Shown here piece by piece: positions 31,217 to 42,128 of a stretch of 64,000 nt of DNA. Both the position numbers and the translations under genes were made by a program. Position 1 is the stretch's first letter; each line of letters starts with the position of its first letter. The DNA comes from Bostrychus sinensis (Eukaryota; Chordata; Actinopteri; Gobiiformes; Eleotridae), in contig CM036239.1 of assembly GCA_020698575.1 (NCBI GenBank), forward strand, positions 47,519,763-47,583,762. Reading direction: 5' to 3'. The notes under the pieces are model-generated. The model made no database searches and was not told the DNA's origin. It saw only the letters and a program-made list of their open reading frames with translations.

Positions 31217-31534
31217 TGTTGTGGTCGAGCGGAGAACAGGAGAGAAGGACCCAAAGGTGCGGACATAAACAGGTTTTAATATCACTCACGGTACACGGGA
31301 ACACGGGGAACACGAAGACCAAACATTCCAAACAAACCAACATATCAAATGAACCGACAAACACCAGGGGAGGACACAGGACATAAATACATGAGGGAAC
31401 CAGACACAGGTGAAAAACATCAGGGCAGGGCAGGTAATCAAACAAGCGGGAAACGCAAGAGGCAGGAAGGAAACTGGGAATCCAAAATAAAGGAAACAAA
31501 CACAGAACACGAGACAAACACATGAGACATGACA
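31217..31534 (-). repeat. LTR (318 bp) of an LTR retrotransposon
   Basis: The minus strand starts TGTCATGTCTCATG and ends CTCGACCACAACA, with TG/CA ends. A TATTTATGTCC box-like site lies near 31390 and TTTTATTTTGG near 31480. It looks like the compact LTR of fish gypsy-type elements. Only this copy is present; downstream on the minus strand is the gag-like VNTR frame, and no second LTR is seen, so the element is a 5' remnant. Confidence 0.65.
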
Positions 31535-31939
31535 CTTTGGCTCTCAAAAAAGGAAAAAACAAACAAAACAAATGACAGGATATAATACACACACTTTCTA
31601 TTGCACTTTTTATTATTTTATAATTTATTGAACATTTTTAAACAATAACACTTATACTCAGTGCACAACAAAAGAAATGGTGTTAAAACAAGTATGTGAT
31701 AACTGCATGTCAACAACTCACCAACCCACCTCCCACCACAAAGGGCGGTCCAATCAAAACCAACACAGACAGGAAAAATAATATTAATTTTAAAAAGTTT
31801 CTGTAGTCATTCTCCAAGTCATGAGGTAGAGTAAGAGACTATGTACAGTAGAAAGGGTATGATTTCACCAAGCCCTGAAGGGAAAACCTGAGCTTTTCAA
31901 GTTTCAAGTTATAAAACACTTAGTGCACCCAGAGGATAT

Positions 31940-32900
31940 GTGAAGGGGGACGGGCAAGCTTCCAACTGAGTAAAATTCACTTTTGGGCCAGTCAGGTGGT
32001 GAATGCCAAAGCCTACTTAACGCCTTAGGAAGATCTGTAGTGGAGGGAAGATTGCAGACAAAGGGTTAGGAGCAAGGGTACAGTTATAAACCATACTGTC
32101 AAAAACATATGACCAAAATGACTCTAACTTAGAGCACGACCAGAACATATGCACATGGTCAGCAATTTACATCTGCCACATGCATCACTAACAGAAGAGT
32201 ACATTTCTGCAAGTCTAGCATTTGTATAGTGGGTCCTATAAAAAACTTTACACTGGATCAGTCTGAGGTGAGCACATATAGACGATAAGTGAAAAAGAGA
32301 CAACGCAGAATCCCACTGCCTGTCTGTCAGGGCAGTACCAAGGCTCTTTTCTCATATAGTTTTAACAGCAGTAAGTGGGGTTGAGGAGGCTAACCAAATT
32401 TACCTATAAAGGACTGAGATGCATCCCATAAGTTAAGAGCGTGTCTAGTAAGGTTTCAGGGGAACGGTTTGGAAAGTAAGGAAACTGTTTTTTGATGTAG
32501 TCCCTGGCCTGGAAGAAGGTAAAAAGGTGGCAACTTGGGAGGTTATATTTAGCTGGAAACTGTGTAAAAGATGAAAAAATGTCATCAGCATACAAGTCGT
32601 TAACTGACTTTATTCCAGTATCATGCCACATCCGAAAAGCTGGGTCAGTTCTCAAGGGTTCAAAAATGCAATTTCTATAAACTGGAGTAAGAGCACCCAA
32701 CAGGCCAAAACATCTCCTGAACTGACTCCCGATCTTCAGAGACACAGACACAATTGGACAATCAGCAAAGTGTGAAAATGGTAATAGAAGTGGTGAGCAT
32801 AAGACTGAACATAATAAAAATGGGGAGGCGTTACACTCAAAAATGTACCCAGACAGGCAGAGGGTCACGCTCCTCATTCATCCAAAAAAGTAGCTTCTGT
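31940..32900 (-). pseudogene. L1/Tx1-like LINE ORF2 C-terminal fragment
   Basis: The minus frame 32877-32404 encodes RMWHDTGIKSVNDLYADD...FTQFPAKYNLP..HLFTFFQARDYI. This is the pattern of the C-terminal region of L1-clade ORF2 proteins (W...GI..L.DL, then F..L...Y.L......Y.Q.R). Downstream, in other frames, 32290-32060 retains a VKF-type block with a cysteine-containing segment (SDACGRCK and HMFF), matching the terminal 'RTHYT...C.RC...HMFW' part of ORF2. Stops and frameshifts break the two. RT and endonuclease are missing. It is 5' truncated and dead. Confidence 0.7.
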
Positions 32901-32929
32901 GTCTAAAACAGGAAGGCCAAACCCCCTCT

Positions 32930-33480
32930 GTCTTTAGAGGACTGAAGAATTGATTTGCTAACCTTTAAAGAAAATACTGATTTCATTTTTAAGAAGTGTT
33001 CACAACGTTTGTATTTATTACGTAAACTGAACAATTTTTGTATGAGTCAAACTATTCTTGAAACTGTGAATAAGGGCCTTGTGGAGAGTATGTTAACCTT
33101 TAACCTGCTGGTGTGGTATGGTAACCTGACCATGCAGAGGAAAAACAAACTTCAAAGGATTGTTAGCTCAAAAATCATAGGGAGGACACAGAGGCCCTTG
33201 AACAGCATTTACGAGGAGAAGATGGGAAGGAAAGTTGTGAGTATTATAAATGATCCGTCCCATCCCCTACACAAAGAATTTGAATTATTACCGTCAGGTA
33301 GAAGATATCAAATATTATCAGCAAACAAAAACATCTTTAAGAACTCTTTTGCCCCACGGGCTGTGAAAGCGTGAAACATGAGATATGAGATGAGTATTGC
33401 CATGGGTGTAGCCATATTTATATTTATTTATATTTATATGTATTTATTTAATGCTTTGTACTTTTTAATATGTCTTGCAT
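32930..33480 (+). pseudogene. L2-like LINE, RT C-terminal fragment with 3' UTR
   Basis: An open frame of 139 codons (32955-33374) encodes KKCSQRLYLLRKL, then ETVNKGLVESMLTFNLLVWYG, LQRIVSSKIIG, DPSHPLHKEFELLPSGRRY and a C-terminal FAPRAVK. This series is characteristic of the region after the RT domain in fish L2-type LINEs. The catalytic part is absent (5' truncation), and the frame ends at a natural stop. TTTATTTA-rich 3' UTR follows. It lies head to head with the L1-like fragment. Confidence 0.8.
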
Positions 33481-35092
33481 TCAATGTAAGATACACATGA
33501 AATGTAGGGTCTGCCAAGTTGTCTTAGATGTTGTATGGTGTGTTTGAGTGTATTTTTGAGTAATTTGAATGTATTTTATGGTGAAACTGAAGGCAAATTT
33601 TTTATTCGTGAACAATACATTTTTGCATTTGTATTTGTATTTGTATTCTTGCTGGTAAACCAGCAACGCCATCTTATCTAACCTACCAAAAACAGATTTA
33701 GGGGCGTACCTAACGCATCTTAGCGCAGGAGGTGGACCAGACAGTGGCGCAGAAAGGGCCTTATCCTAATCCCTGCTCTTTAGACTGGGCACAAAACCTT
33801 GTCTAAAGAGGTTGGGTGTGGGCTGGGCTGGGCTTGGGCCAAAGAGGCTGAACTTGAACTGGCACAAAAACAGCTGTGCATTTGGGAAAAAGTTGGATCT
33901 GAGAGTGTTTAAAGCAATTAACAAATCAGCTGCTTTTAAAGGCTCGCAGAAGCGAGTCCTGCAATTGTGTCCTTACCAGGAAAAGAAGGAGGAAACAATG
34001 ATCCTGGCTGAGATGATGGAGCAAAGCTTTTGCACTGCAAGCGGCATAACTCAGGACTGTGCTCAGGGCAGTGCTCGCCTCGTCCTGGCCTGATAGGACA
34101 GGTGACTGAGCAAGCCTACTTGGATTCAATCTAGCAATAAATGAGGAATAGTCAACAGATAAGAAGGTGGTGCGTAAAATGAGCTGCCCAGACGCACGGT
34201 TCCACAAGGCAAGTATCCGTGCATAAAACAGTGGATGCTTCACTCGCCCGGAACGAGGGCCATGGAAACTCTTCGCCCAGGGAGTAATTCAAGCAAGAAC
34301 CACCACTGTTTATACTAGAAATACGAAGCTCGTGCAGCGCGTGTGGGTGAAGATAGCGACACTGCTGCACCTGTCTGCGGACGTTTGTGACTCAGAGCAC
34401 AGACAGTGTCCTGCCCAATCAGCCCCGGTGAAGAGCTGTTGCACTCTGGTTACCACAAGGAAAGTGTAGACTGATTCAACAGTGGTGATAACGTACACAC
34501 ATGGGGGACATCTCTTTAAATGCCAACATTATAAAGTTTGACATCTGTTGTGTTCTATTATGTAAACCTTTGACTCATCCAAGCCTGTTCTGCTGCGTCA
34601 CTTAAACTGGGACTTTAATCTGATATTATCACTACTTTATTCTCATAGTGCTTCAAAAATATTTTACTGTGGTCTTTCTACTCCGTCGTAATGCTGTAGG
34701 ATATATTTAGAGATAATGAGGTTTTGTGAATTTTTACTACTTTGTTTTTGTTTGTTTTTGTTTGTTTTTTTGTTTGTTTATTTAGCCTAAAGTTAAAGTG
34801 AATTGAACGCAATGCCTTTGTGTGGACAAAGCAGCTGTGTGAGCACACGCGCTCAGGTGACAAACAAAAACATACAGTGCATTAATGTGATTTAGAGTTC
34901 ATTTAAAAAATGTAGGAGTAGAAAGTACAGATATTTGTTAAAAAAAATAAGAAGTAAAACATTGCCTGATTTTTATTTTATTTTTTATACTAAAGTTACT
35001 TGTCACCTGACAATAAATTGGTATAATTTGACTTATTTTTAAACAGAAGTTGTATGGTAAAATTAACTTTTTTTTCTCTTTACAGATCTTCA
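33481..35092. other. Stretch without recognised gene
   Basis: Contains short ORFs on both strands (33812-34093 plus, 33926-34498 minus), T-rich (TTTG)n sequence near 34740-34780 and AT-rich DNA. None shows a family signature. GC content is higher between 33690 and 34500. Confidence 0.5.
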
Positions 35093-35878
35093 CCCTTCCA
35101 AATGGCTTGGCATTGTAAGTTGTGTGCTGCCGCGTGCTTTACTACCAGGGCATAAATATATACGCACTATAGATTACAACACAGCCGCTTTTCAAAAGTT
35201 AGCCCCTTACCATGTCTCTGAGTGCATTTGTACTTTTCAGTCACTTCTTTTGGTTCTCACCTGTCAAGGAATCATGGTTCTGAGAACATTCCAGAGCAAA
35301 GGCATGAACTTGTGACTCTTAATTGTCCTCTATGTACATTTGCTCTCTTCTTTCTATTCCCCCTTCCCTGTCTTTTTCTCATTTTGTCACCCTTTTTTTT
35401 TTAAAAACCCAGATCCAACATGATATCTACACCCGACTGTGCTCCATGCTCTACCTGGTTACCTGCGTAAAGAAACTTCAGGATTTTTCATCACCTGCGA
35501 TGTAAGTGCCAGTCTGAAAAGTATGCAAAGTACTTAAAGCTGAACTTGAAAAGGGGCCCTGCATTTTTCAGTCCATATTGAAGTTACCTGCATGAGTTTT
35601 CTAAAATATACATGTTGATTGTCACAGGAGGATGCGGAAGGGCCTGATCTATCCACTACGCCTGTGGCTCTTCTATCTAAAGTCAGTGGTGGAGAAGGTC
35701 GTCCAGTGAACTACGGAAACAAGGTCTCCGTAGTCTTGGAGGGTCAAGAGATCGTAACATTAGGAAACTTTACAGAAGCCTTCCTGGTAATGTTTGGACT
35801 AATGTACACAGACTTTAAAAATGAGTTGACAATGCAACTCAATGCTAAGATGTATGACCTAAAGTCAGCTTATAGTTA
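35093..35878 (+). pseudogene. Three exon-like segments of an unidentified gene, probably decayed
   Basis: Segments with good splice borders: 35086-35114 (after TTTACAG, before GTAAGT), 35413-35501 (after AACCCAG, before GTAAGT) and 35629-35878 (after GTCACAG, to a stop TAG). The last one encodes about 83 residues, including VSVVLEGQEIV and NFTEAFLVMFGLMYTDF. Joined in the frame of the last segment, the middle segment carries one TGA, which suggests a pseudogene. The FTEAFLVMFGLMY block reminds me of C-termini of uncharacterised fish proteins of SAM-domain-containing type, but I cannot name it. Confidence 0.35.
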
Positions 35879-36959
35879 ACTTTGTTATTCAGATTGTATT
35901 TTTTATTAAATACATTTTACTTTAGCTTTGAAAAGCACATTAAACCTTTGAATTGTTTGGAAAAAGAACAGTTTGGGGGAAAAAAAAGTTTGGAAAAAGA
36001 ACTGCTGTGTACTGTTGACAATATTCATAGCTCTAAAAATAGAGTAACTCTATTTTGGATGTTTGTTGTTGTTACAATCTTTACAAAAATAAAAATGTGA
36101 AGTTTAAAGTCTTTTTCACTCCTCCTTAAGGGTAAATTACAATATTCTGGTGTGAAACACTTAAAGTGCTTATTAAAACATTTAAGAATTAATTAATGCA
36201 TCATTAATTGATTAGTAATTACAAATTTTGAAGTAAACGGTCGCCTAACTTTTTTAAAGTTTTTCTTCTTAAATGTTTTTAATTACTGTAAAATTTGAAA
36301 AGCATGCAAAAAGTAGATCTTTAATATCTTCATGACAACAAAGGACAATACATACAGTATCTTTGGGATACCTACCTGTTAACAGATTTATATATTTCAA
36401 TGGAAGAACACACTTAAGTATACAAATATTTAAGAATTTACACAAGTCCCCAAACCACTTGTTTAAAGTGAATAGAATCAAGTTTATAAGTTAAACTTTG
36501 AAACCATTAGTTGTCAAACTCTTCCCACTGAATTCCAGCACAAAATCTATCTCTTCATGTGCCACCTTTGACCCAGTACAAGGTATGAGGTACTGGTAAC
36601 TGTATTGATATTGGTGAGTACTCGAGTTTTTGGAAAAGTGCTAACAGAAGATCCCTATTTCAACCTCCCTCCTTCTTTGGGCTTAACCCCCAAAGACCCA
36701 AACATAGAAAAAGACAGCAAAACATAATTTTGACCTTTGAAATATTGTTGTAGGAGGCATTTGATGCATAAATCATTGTGTTTTTATATGTTTTACATTT
36801 TAGTGAGTTTTTACTAAAACTTAGTAATATCACAACAATAATTTTGAGGGGTAGCAGAATTTGACTGATTTACTCAGTATTTCTGAGTTCTGAACATATA
36901 AATGCTGATTTTAGAGGCTGAGTGCTCATAAGTAGCACCACTGTACCCCACATTGTATA
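35879..36959. other. AT-rich stretch; dispersed repeat at 36575-36690
   Basis: No gene seen. 36575-36690 (AAGGTATGAGGTACTGGTAA ... GAGTACTCGAGTTTTTGG ... CTCCCTCCTT) is a diverged copy of 53836-53945, which lies just before NXPE exon B. It looks like one end of a hAT-type MITE (GTGAGTACTC motif). Confidence 0.5.
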
Positions 36960-37327
36960 TACAGAGAGAGAGAGAGCATCAGCGTCTCACAAGTCGCTAC
37001 GCGCACGCTGTGAAAACGCCATACACAGCGGGCTGTTTAAAGCTTTAACGTGAACAGCGCGGGGTTTTTCGATGTCTGTCCTTATCTGACAAAATGAGAG
37101 GATGCGCTGCAGACTGTGTGTGGAGAGACAGGACTGCAACAGACACAAGTTTTGTCTTCAGAGCGGAGCGGCTGCGAGCGGCTCTGTGCTCCCCCCTCTG
37201 CTGCTGCTCTGTGAACTGGCTCTTTCCTGACTGACCCAGAACTTGCGTTAGCACACATTAAAATAATTATCGGAGTTAATTAATTAATGCGTTAACATGA
37301 TAACAACGCGTTAATGTGTCCAGCCCT
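36960..37327. mobile_element. End of a hAT-like element
   Basis: Ends with ATTAATGCGTTAACATG...CGCGTTAATGTG and CAGCCCTAA at 37320-37328. TTAACGCGTTAA-rich sequence before a CAGCCCTA terminus is a common fish hAT-type signature. A short (AG)n run lies at 36962-36973. The other terminus was not found. Confidence 0.45.
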
Positions 37328-37477
37328 AATATTAAATTTAAAAAATAATAAAAAAAATCTCCTCAGTGAGGCCAAATGAAATCCTCTCTGCTGCAGGACA
37401 CTCCTCAGACCAGTGTGTGGCGCTGGTGGAGCTCAGAGGGCAGTTTTTTTCTACCTTGACAAATATAGGGACACAAA

Positions 37478-38304
37478 TAGACCCTTTTCACGATGAAGTC
37501 AGAGAACTTCCGTTTTGAGACGATGGGATGTATCTTCATTTCCAGTGCTGCTGCTCGCCAGTAAGGAATTTACTCGGAGTCTTAAAAATTGGCCAAATAT
37601 AAGGCTAGATGATGTACAGAAACTCGAAAAGGGATATACATTTTTCATTGAGGGTTACTTATTTGATTATGAAGGTAAGAGTTTTGTCTTGTAGCTAAAG
37701 CTAGTAGTTGTTAATGCTGTAGCGTTAGCAATATGTCTAACGGGGTGTGCGATAAAACAATATTAGATTATGTTACGATCTAAATGAATGACAGTCTGCT
37801 TGTCTGAAAGGCTCACTGCATAGTACTGCAATGAACTTCTAATTAGACCTGAAAAGTCTATTATTTTGTCACAGACTGATCACTACAGCAGAGTCAGTGT
37901 TCGAGCACAGAGCTTTACTAAATGAAAATATACTGTAGTACTATCCAGTGGTATTTCCTGATAAGCAGATTATCAAATATTCAGATAAACTCAGATCATG
38001 ACATGATCTAACACTGTTTTATAGCGCAGCTCTATCACTTAGCCATGTTGCTAACGCTATCTAGCTACATAACAAAGCACTCACTTCATAATCCAAGTAT
38101 CCTTGGTTGAAGAATTAATATCCTTTCGCAAGTTTTGAACATTGTGTGGGTAAATATTCATTTGAAAATTGCTGTATATTGTGTAAACTTGTAAACAGCA
38201 ATTTTAAAAAAGTCTGGGTGAATTTCTTATGGGAGAAGCGGAAATGAAGATACATCCCATCGTCTCAAAACGGAAGTTTTCTGACGTCACGTGAAAAGGG
38301 TCTA
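37478..38304. mobile_element. DNA transposon with long terminal inverted repeats
   Basis: The first about 65 bases (TAGACCCTTTTCACG ... GATGTATCTTCATTTCC) recur inverted at 38225-38304 with few differences. TA at both borders may be the target duplication. The 827-bp element carries an exon-like coding segment near its left end (listed next), so it derives from an autonomous element and is not an empty MITE. The superfamily is not clear to me. Confidence 0.8.
37556..37674 (+). pseudogene. Exon-like coding segment inside the TIR transposon
   Basis: After TTTCCAG an open stretch of about 40 codons encodes KEFTRSLKNWPNIRLDD, then VQKLEKGYTFFIEGYLFDYEG, and ends at a good donor site (GAAG-GTAAGAG). 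It resembles the short first exon of uncharacterised transposon-derived proteins in fish that have an N-terminal WPNI..DD motif. No further exon is present before the right terminus, so it is a deletion derivative. Confidence 0.5.
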
Positions 38305-40576
38305 TTATCGCAAGTTTGTCATACAAAAGGCAAATATAAAGGAATTTTAATATTTCTGATCAGTGTAAAACTATCTGCTCACCTGTGAAGCTTCCGTAAC
38401 ATTATATTAGCTCAGAGGCCCAAGAGGAGAGCGCAGGACCTGAAACAACAGAGACATTTTAACTGAAGAGACGTTAGCTCATGAACAGTTAGCCACAAGC
38501 AACTGACACAAAAGCTGACAAAACTTTTGTAAGTTATTACTTCACAATTCACCTCTAAAATCCTGAAAATAATTCAGATATTTTTGCTTGGTTAACAGTT
38601 ACCATTTTTCAGTTAAAAAGCGAGCTAAGCTAAAGGCTACGAGCTATGCGAAGCTAAGCAGGCTACTGCTTAAGTTAGGTCAGAGAGAATTTGACAGAGG
38701 GAACTTTATATAGCCAGATTCAGTTGTAGAAAACTTTGAACTAAATGATAATGACAGAATAATTAGATAAAAAGTGTGTACAGACCTCTTATTTAACGTT
38801 TCTCTCAGAGCAGGAGGTCACTGCTGCCTTTGGCTGAGGAGGCTGAAGTTTAAATCTGACCCAGGACGCTGGGTCGTCTGATTAACCCAACCTCTACACA
38901 GCAGCTGGGTCAAACAAAACTACCCAACTCTCTGTAAATAACCCAGAAAAACTACCCAACTCTCTGTAAATAACCCAGAAAAACTACCCAACTCTCTGTA
39001 AATAACCCAGTGATTGGGTTGAAAAAATAACCCAGCAATTTTTAGGGTGCAGCTCAGAGACCAGCTCAGAGACCAGAGACCAGAGACCAACTCAGAGACC
39101 AGAGACTGGCTGGCGTTCTGTTGATCTGACTGTTCAGTAAACTAAACACTAATACAGCTAAATCCACATTTAAACTAAATAATCTGTTTTTATTAATGCT
39201 GTTTTGGTAAATGCTGAAATTCCCAGTATTCTTTTTGCATTTGCTTGCTTATATTTATTAAGTTTAAACATAAATAGATACACAGTCAATATTGAGCACA
39301 AGCAAAGTTAGCGTTGACCTGGCCCTCTGCAACCGGCCCAGACTCAAAAGTGGCCCTCAGGAAAAAATAATTGCTCACCCCTGATCTAGGTGATTGGAGA
39401 TAATAATTAGTGACTGTACTTTGTCATCAGACACAAACTTTCAAAAGTACTGCAGGGATACATGAGTGAATGATTACATCAGAAATCATATTTACAAAAA
39501 AAGAATAAGCGGAAGAAGATAAATAAATGAATGAATGATGTAAAATCACAGAAACTCTTTTCAGCCAGTGTCCGTTATAGCGCACAGTCTGAAAGTGGCA
39601 GTAGATTTGTTCTGACACTGGAACATCCTGTTCATTATCTGATGATCATGTAGTCACTGTTTTTGTTGTTTTTTGTTTTTTTTCATCAACACATACACAT
39701 CCATCTGTGTGCTCTGTGTCTGTTTTATAGTCACAGAGCCAGTTTTAAAAGGCATTCCTAACATTGTACACTTGAAAGACACTGGGCTAATGCCTGACAC
39801 GTGGCATTCTGAAATAAAAAAATGACCTGTAACATCCTGAATCTATCAGTGCTATAACAGCATCTCATATTACTGTGTACTGAATGACGCCATCAGCATC
39901 GCGAGACTTTAGTGTGTGTGTATGTGATTTTGTGAGCTCCAACAAGGCTGAATAAACGTGCCTGAAGTTATGATTAGTCAAGTCTATTTTATAAATGATA
40001 AGTTACAGACAGTATCACATACTGCTACCACAAACATACAACTGAGTCATGATTTATTTTATAACTTTTTTTTAACCAAACCAAGTTTGTAAATGACTAA
40101 AACGCAGTATTTGTAAAATATTTTCTTGACATCGAGCTGTAAAGAGGAACATTCTATCCATTAGTTGTGTAAGGAGCATGGGAATATTCGGCTACCACTA
40201 ACTCCCAATGTGATATTGCAGCGTTGACAAAATCTAATATAATCAAAACATACAATGTTCTTTTCATATGAACATGGTCTGTACATGTCACTAAACACAG
40301 AACAAATATTAGAGATGCATCACTTTAGTAAATCTGGTTTTATCCAGGTTTCTAAAACAAGATGGTGGTGGTCAACAAAAACATACAAACAGGGTTGAGG
40401 TCAGATAAAAAGGCTGAATTACAAACTGAACCAGACAAAAGCAGTACCAGGTTGAACAATAAGACTCACTTAAAATGTAAATATAGGATTTTAATTGAAA
40501 AGAAGAAACAAGGTTTATTTTGCATAAGTTGAAACTTTGTTGTAATATTACAACCATGAGCCTTTCACAATCTTCA
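38305..40576. other. Non-coding stretch with small repeats
   Basis: 38930-39010 holds three copies of a 32-bp unit (CTACCCAACTCTCTGTAAAT...). They are followed by CCAGTGATTGGGTTG and CCCAGCAATTTTTAGGGTG, the end of a common fish MITE. 39310-39383 (TGGCCCTC...TTGCTCACCCCTGATCTA) resembles a hAT-type terminus. No gene is seen, except that the 3' UTR of NXPE copy A may extend below 40577. Confidence 0.55.
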
Positions 40577-41139
40577 TCATAACATTCCGCCTCCCTTTGT
40601 GGGGCATGTGTAGGACAGAATCCCATCCATCATGAGTTTGATGATTGGAGGCGGTGGGTGGACATTGTGTTCCAGGTTAGAGGCCTGTTCCATCTCCCAG
40701 GCCTCCAACAGGAGAACATCCATATCTTTGAACACTGCCCGGAGCACCTTGTCAATCTGGAGAATGTACCAATTACTGTAGTTCAAACTTATATTCAGAT
40801 CCACGTCCCTCAGGTTCACAGTTCGGACAATGACTTTTCTGTCTGGAGCTCTTTTTTTCAGACATTGTATTGCTTTGCGAATGGTCATGAGCCGCTGATA
40901 GTAGACCTCCATGGAGAAACAGGCGAAGTGAGCCCAGACACCTATGAGGACAACGGTGTTAGCTCCACCAGGCAATCTGTCCACTTCATTTGCCACATAC
41001 TGAATATGGGACACAGGCATAAATTTGAAAGAGATGGGATGGCCATGGCTGCGGTACGTCACCATAATGTCATTACTGTAGTCTATGGCCATGAATGGGC
41101 CACATTGAGCTGCAATGTGCTTGTTGAACTTCTGTAATT
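40577..41139 (-). CDS. NXPE family protein, last exon (copy A)
   Basis: An acceptor (CCCTTTTTCTTTTTCAG, minus strand) opens a 563-base terminal exon with a natural stop, about 187 residues. It encodes the PC-esterase (SGNH-like) C-terminal half of NXPE proteins: GPFMAIDYSNDI, YRSHGHPI, HIQYVANEVD, VVLIGVWAHF, VYYQRLMTIRKAI, VIVRT, LLLEAWEM and a His in the NVHPPP block. These follow the family order. The exon starts in phase 1, like copy B. No upstream exon (GDS motif) for this copy is found in the 12 kb up to copy B; that interval holds mobile elements instead. It may therefore be an orphan exon or belong to a gene with a very long intron. NXPE functions are poorly known; the fold is predicted to be a secreted or membrane-linked esterase. 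Confidence 0.8.
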
Positions 41140-41456
41140 CTGAAAAAGAAAAAGGGACACAGTTGGAATACAGTAACAGTATTAAAGACATCCACAAGCA
41201 TCATTTGTCTGATGTGTAACTATAGCCTGTCCAGCCATCCTAATGATTTTTCTATTTTTTACAAATAATTCAATTGGTCCTCATGGTATAAACTTGGATT
41301 TACAAGAACAGGTGGACAGAAATTAAACTATCTAAACTATAAAAGAAATTAGATCAATGTGCAACCAATTAGAAAAGAGGGGGCAGTATCAAGTGATATC
41401 TGCATTTCACCCATGGATATTTTATGGAACAGGATAGTGAGTGACGCCATGACCAC

Positions 41457-41840
41457 TGTAGTGGAAATTCATTAATTCCTGTGTTATCCTACTGTCATTT
41501 TATTGTCTGAGCTTAGTGCTGTACAAGGACTAAGACATGGGTAGCAGCTGTAAGGCCAAAGGATGTTGTGTCTTAGTGCACACGAGGCTAGGACATGGCG
41601 TCTTCTTAAAGCTTAGAGCAAAAGTCTTAAGATATGCTTGTGACTCTGGGACACATACTCTTTTCCTGTGTATGCCTAGTGTTAAACCTACCTTCTGCTA
41701 AGGGGAGAGGACACTCTGCATTTCTCCTTTGTGCTGTGTTCTCCTTGTGCACAAGTAAATTAAAGACAACTTGCTGATTGATCCAGACCCTGTATTCTTG
41801 TCAAGTATCTCTATCAAAAATTTCCTTAACAACCACCACA
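41457..41840 (+). repeat. Candidate LTR (384 bp)
   Basis: Starts TGTAGTGGAA and ends CCACCACA (TG/CA ends). An AATTAAAG polyadenylation-like site precedes a T-rich, CTTG-rich tail, the layout of a retroviral U3-R-U5. About 80 bases further, an ATG at 41926 opens a short frame (MVSPEDKTKM) that could be a gag start. No polypurine tract precedes it. The ends and the identity are tentative. Its counterpart is 61701-62089. Confidence 0.35.
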
Positions 41841-42128
41841 TGTGATTTTTCTGCAGCAGTTTCACGGAACGGCCACTAATTAAATTGGCATCAGAGGAGA
41901 GGGGTCAAGGTCATATTATACATCCATGGTTTCACCAGAGGACAAAACTAAAATGCTGCACACGCAGCAGACAATGAGGTATATTAAGTTTTTAAATGGT
42001 TAGGACTTCTGGGTGGTGCAGGAACGGTATGGACGTATAGCTTGGAGCTCTGCGGTGTCGGTTAATAAAAATACCTCCTGGTGAGATAACTCAATAATAC
42101 TCATAATTATAACGTTTTGACAGAGAAA

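Noticed and set aside
30184..31386. 400-codon plus-strand alanine/glycine-rich ORF over the GC VNTR
   Set aside because: Both strands are open because the repeat units have no stops. The minus frame is favoured because it starts just after an LTR and has a gag-like beginning; the plus frame has no supporting context.
34740..34790. TTTG-rich run resembling a SINE or LINE tail
   Set aside because: No tRNA-like head or LINE body adjacent; simple repeat only.
40658..41137. Plus-strand ORFs opposite the NXPE last exons (also 54044-54412)
   Set aside because: Antisense to strongly conserved minus-strand exons; no independent similarity.
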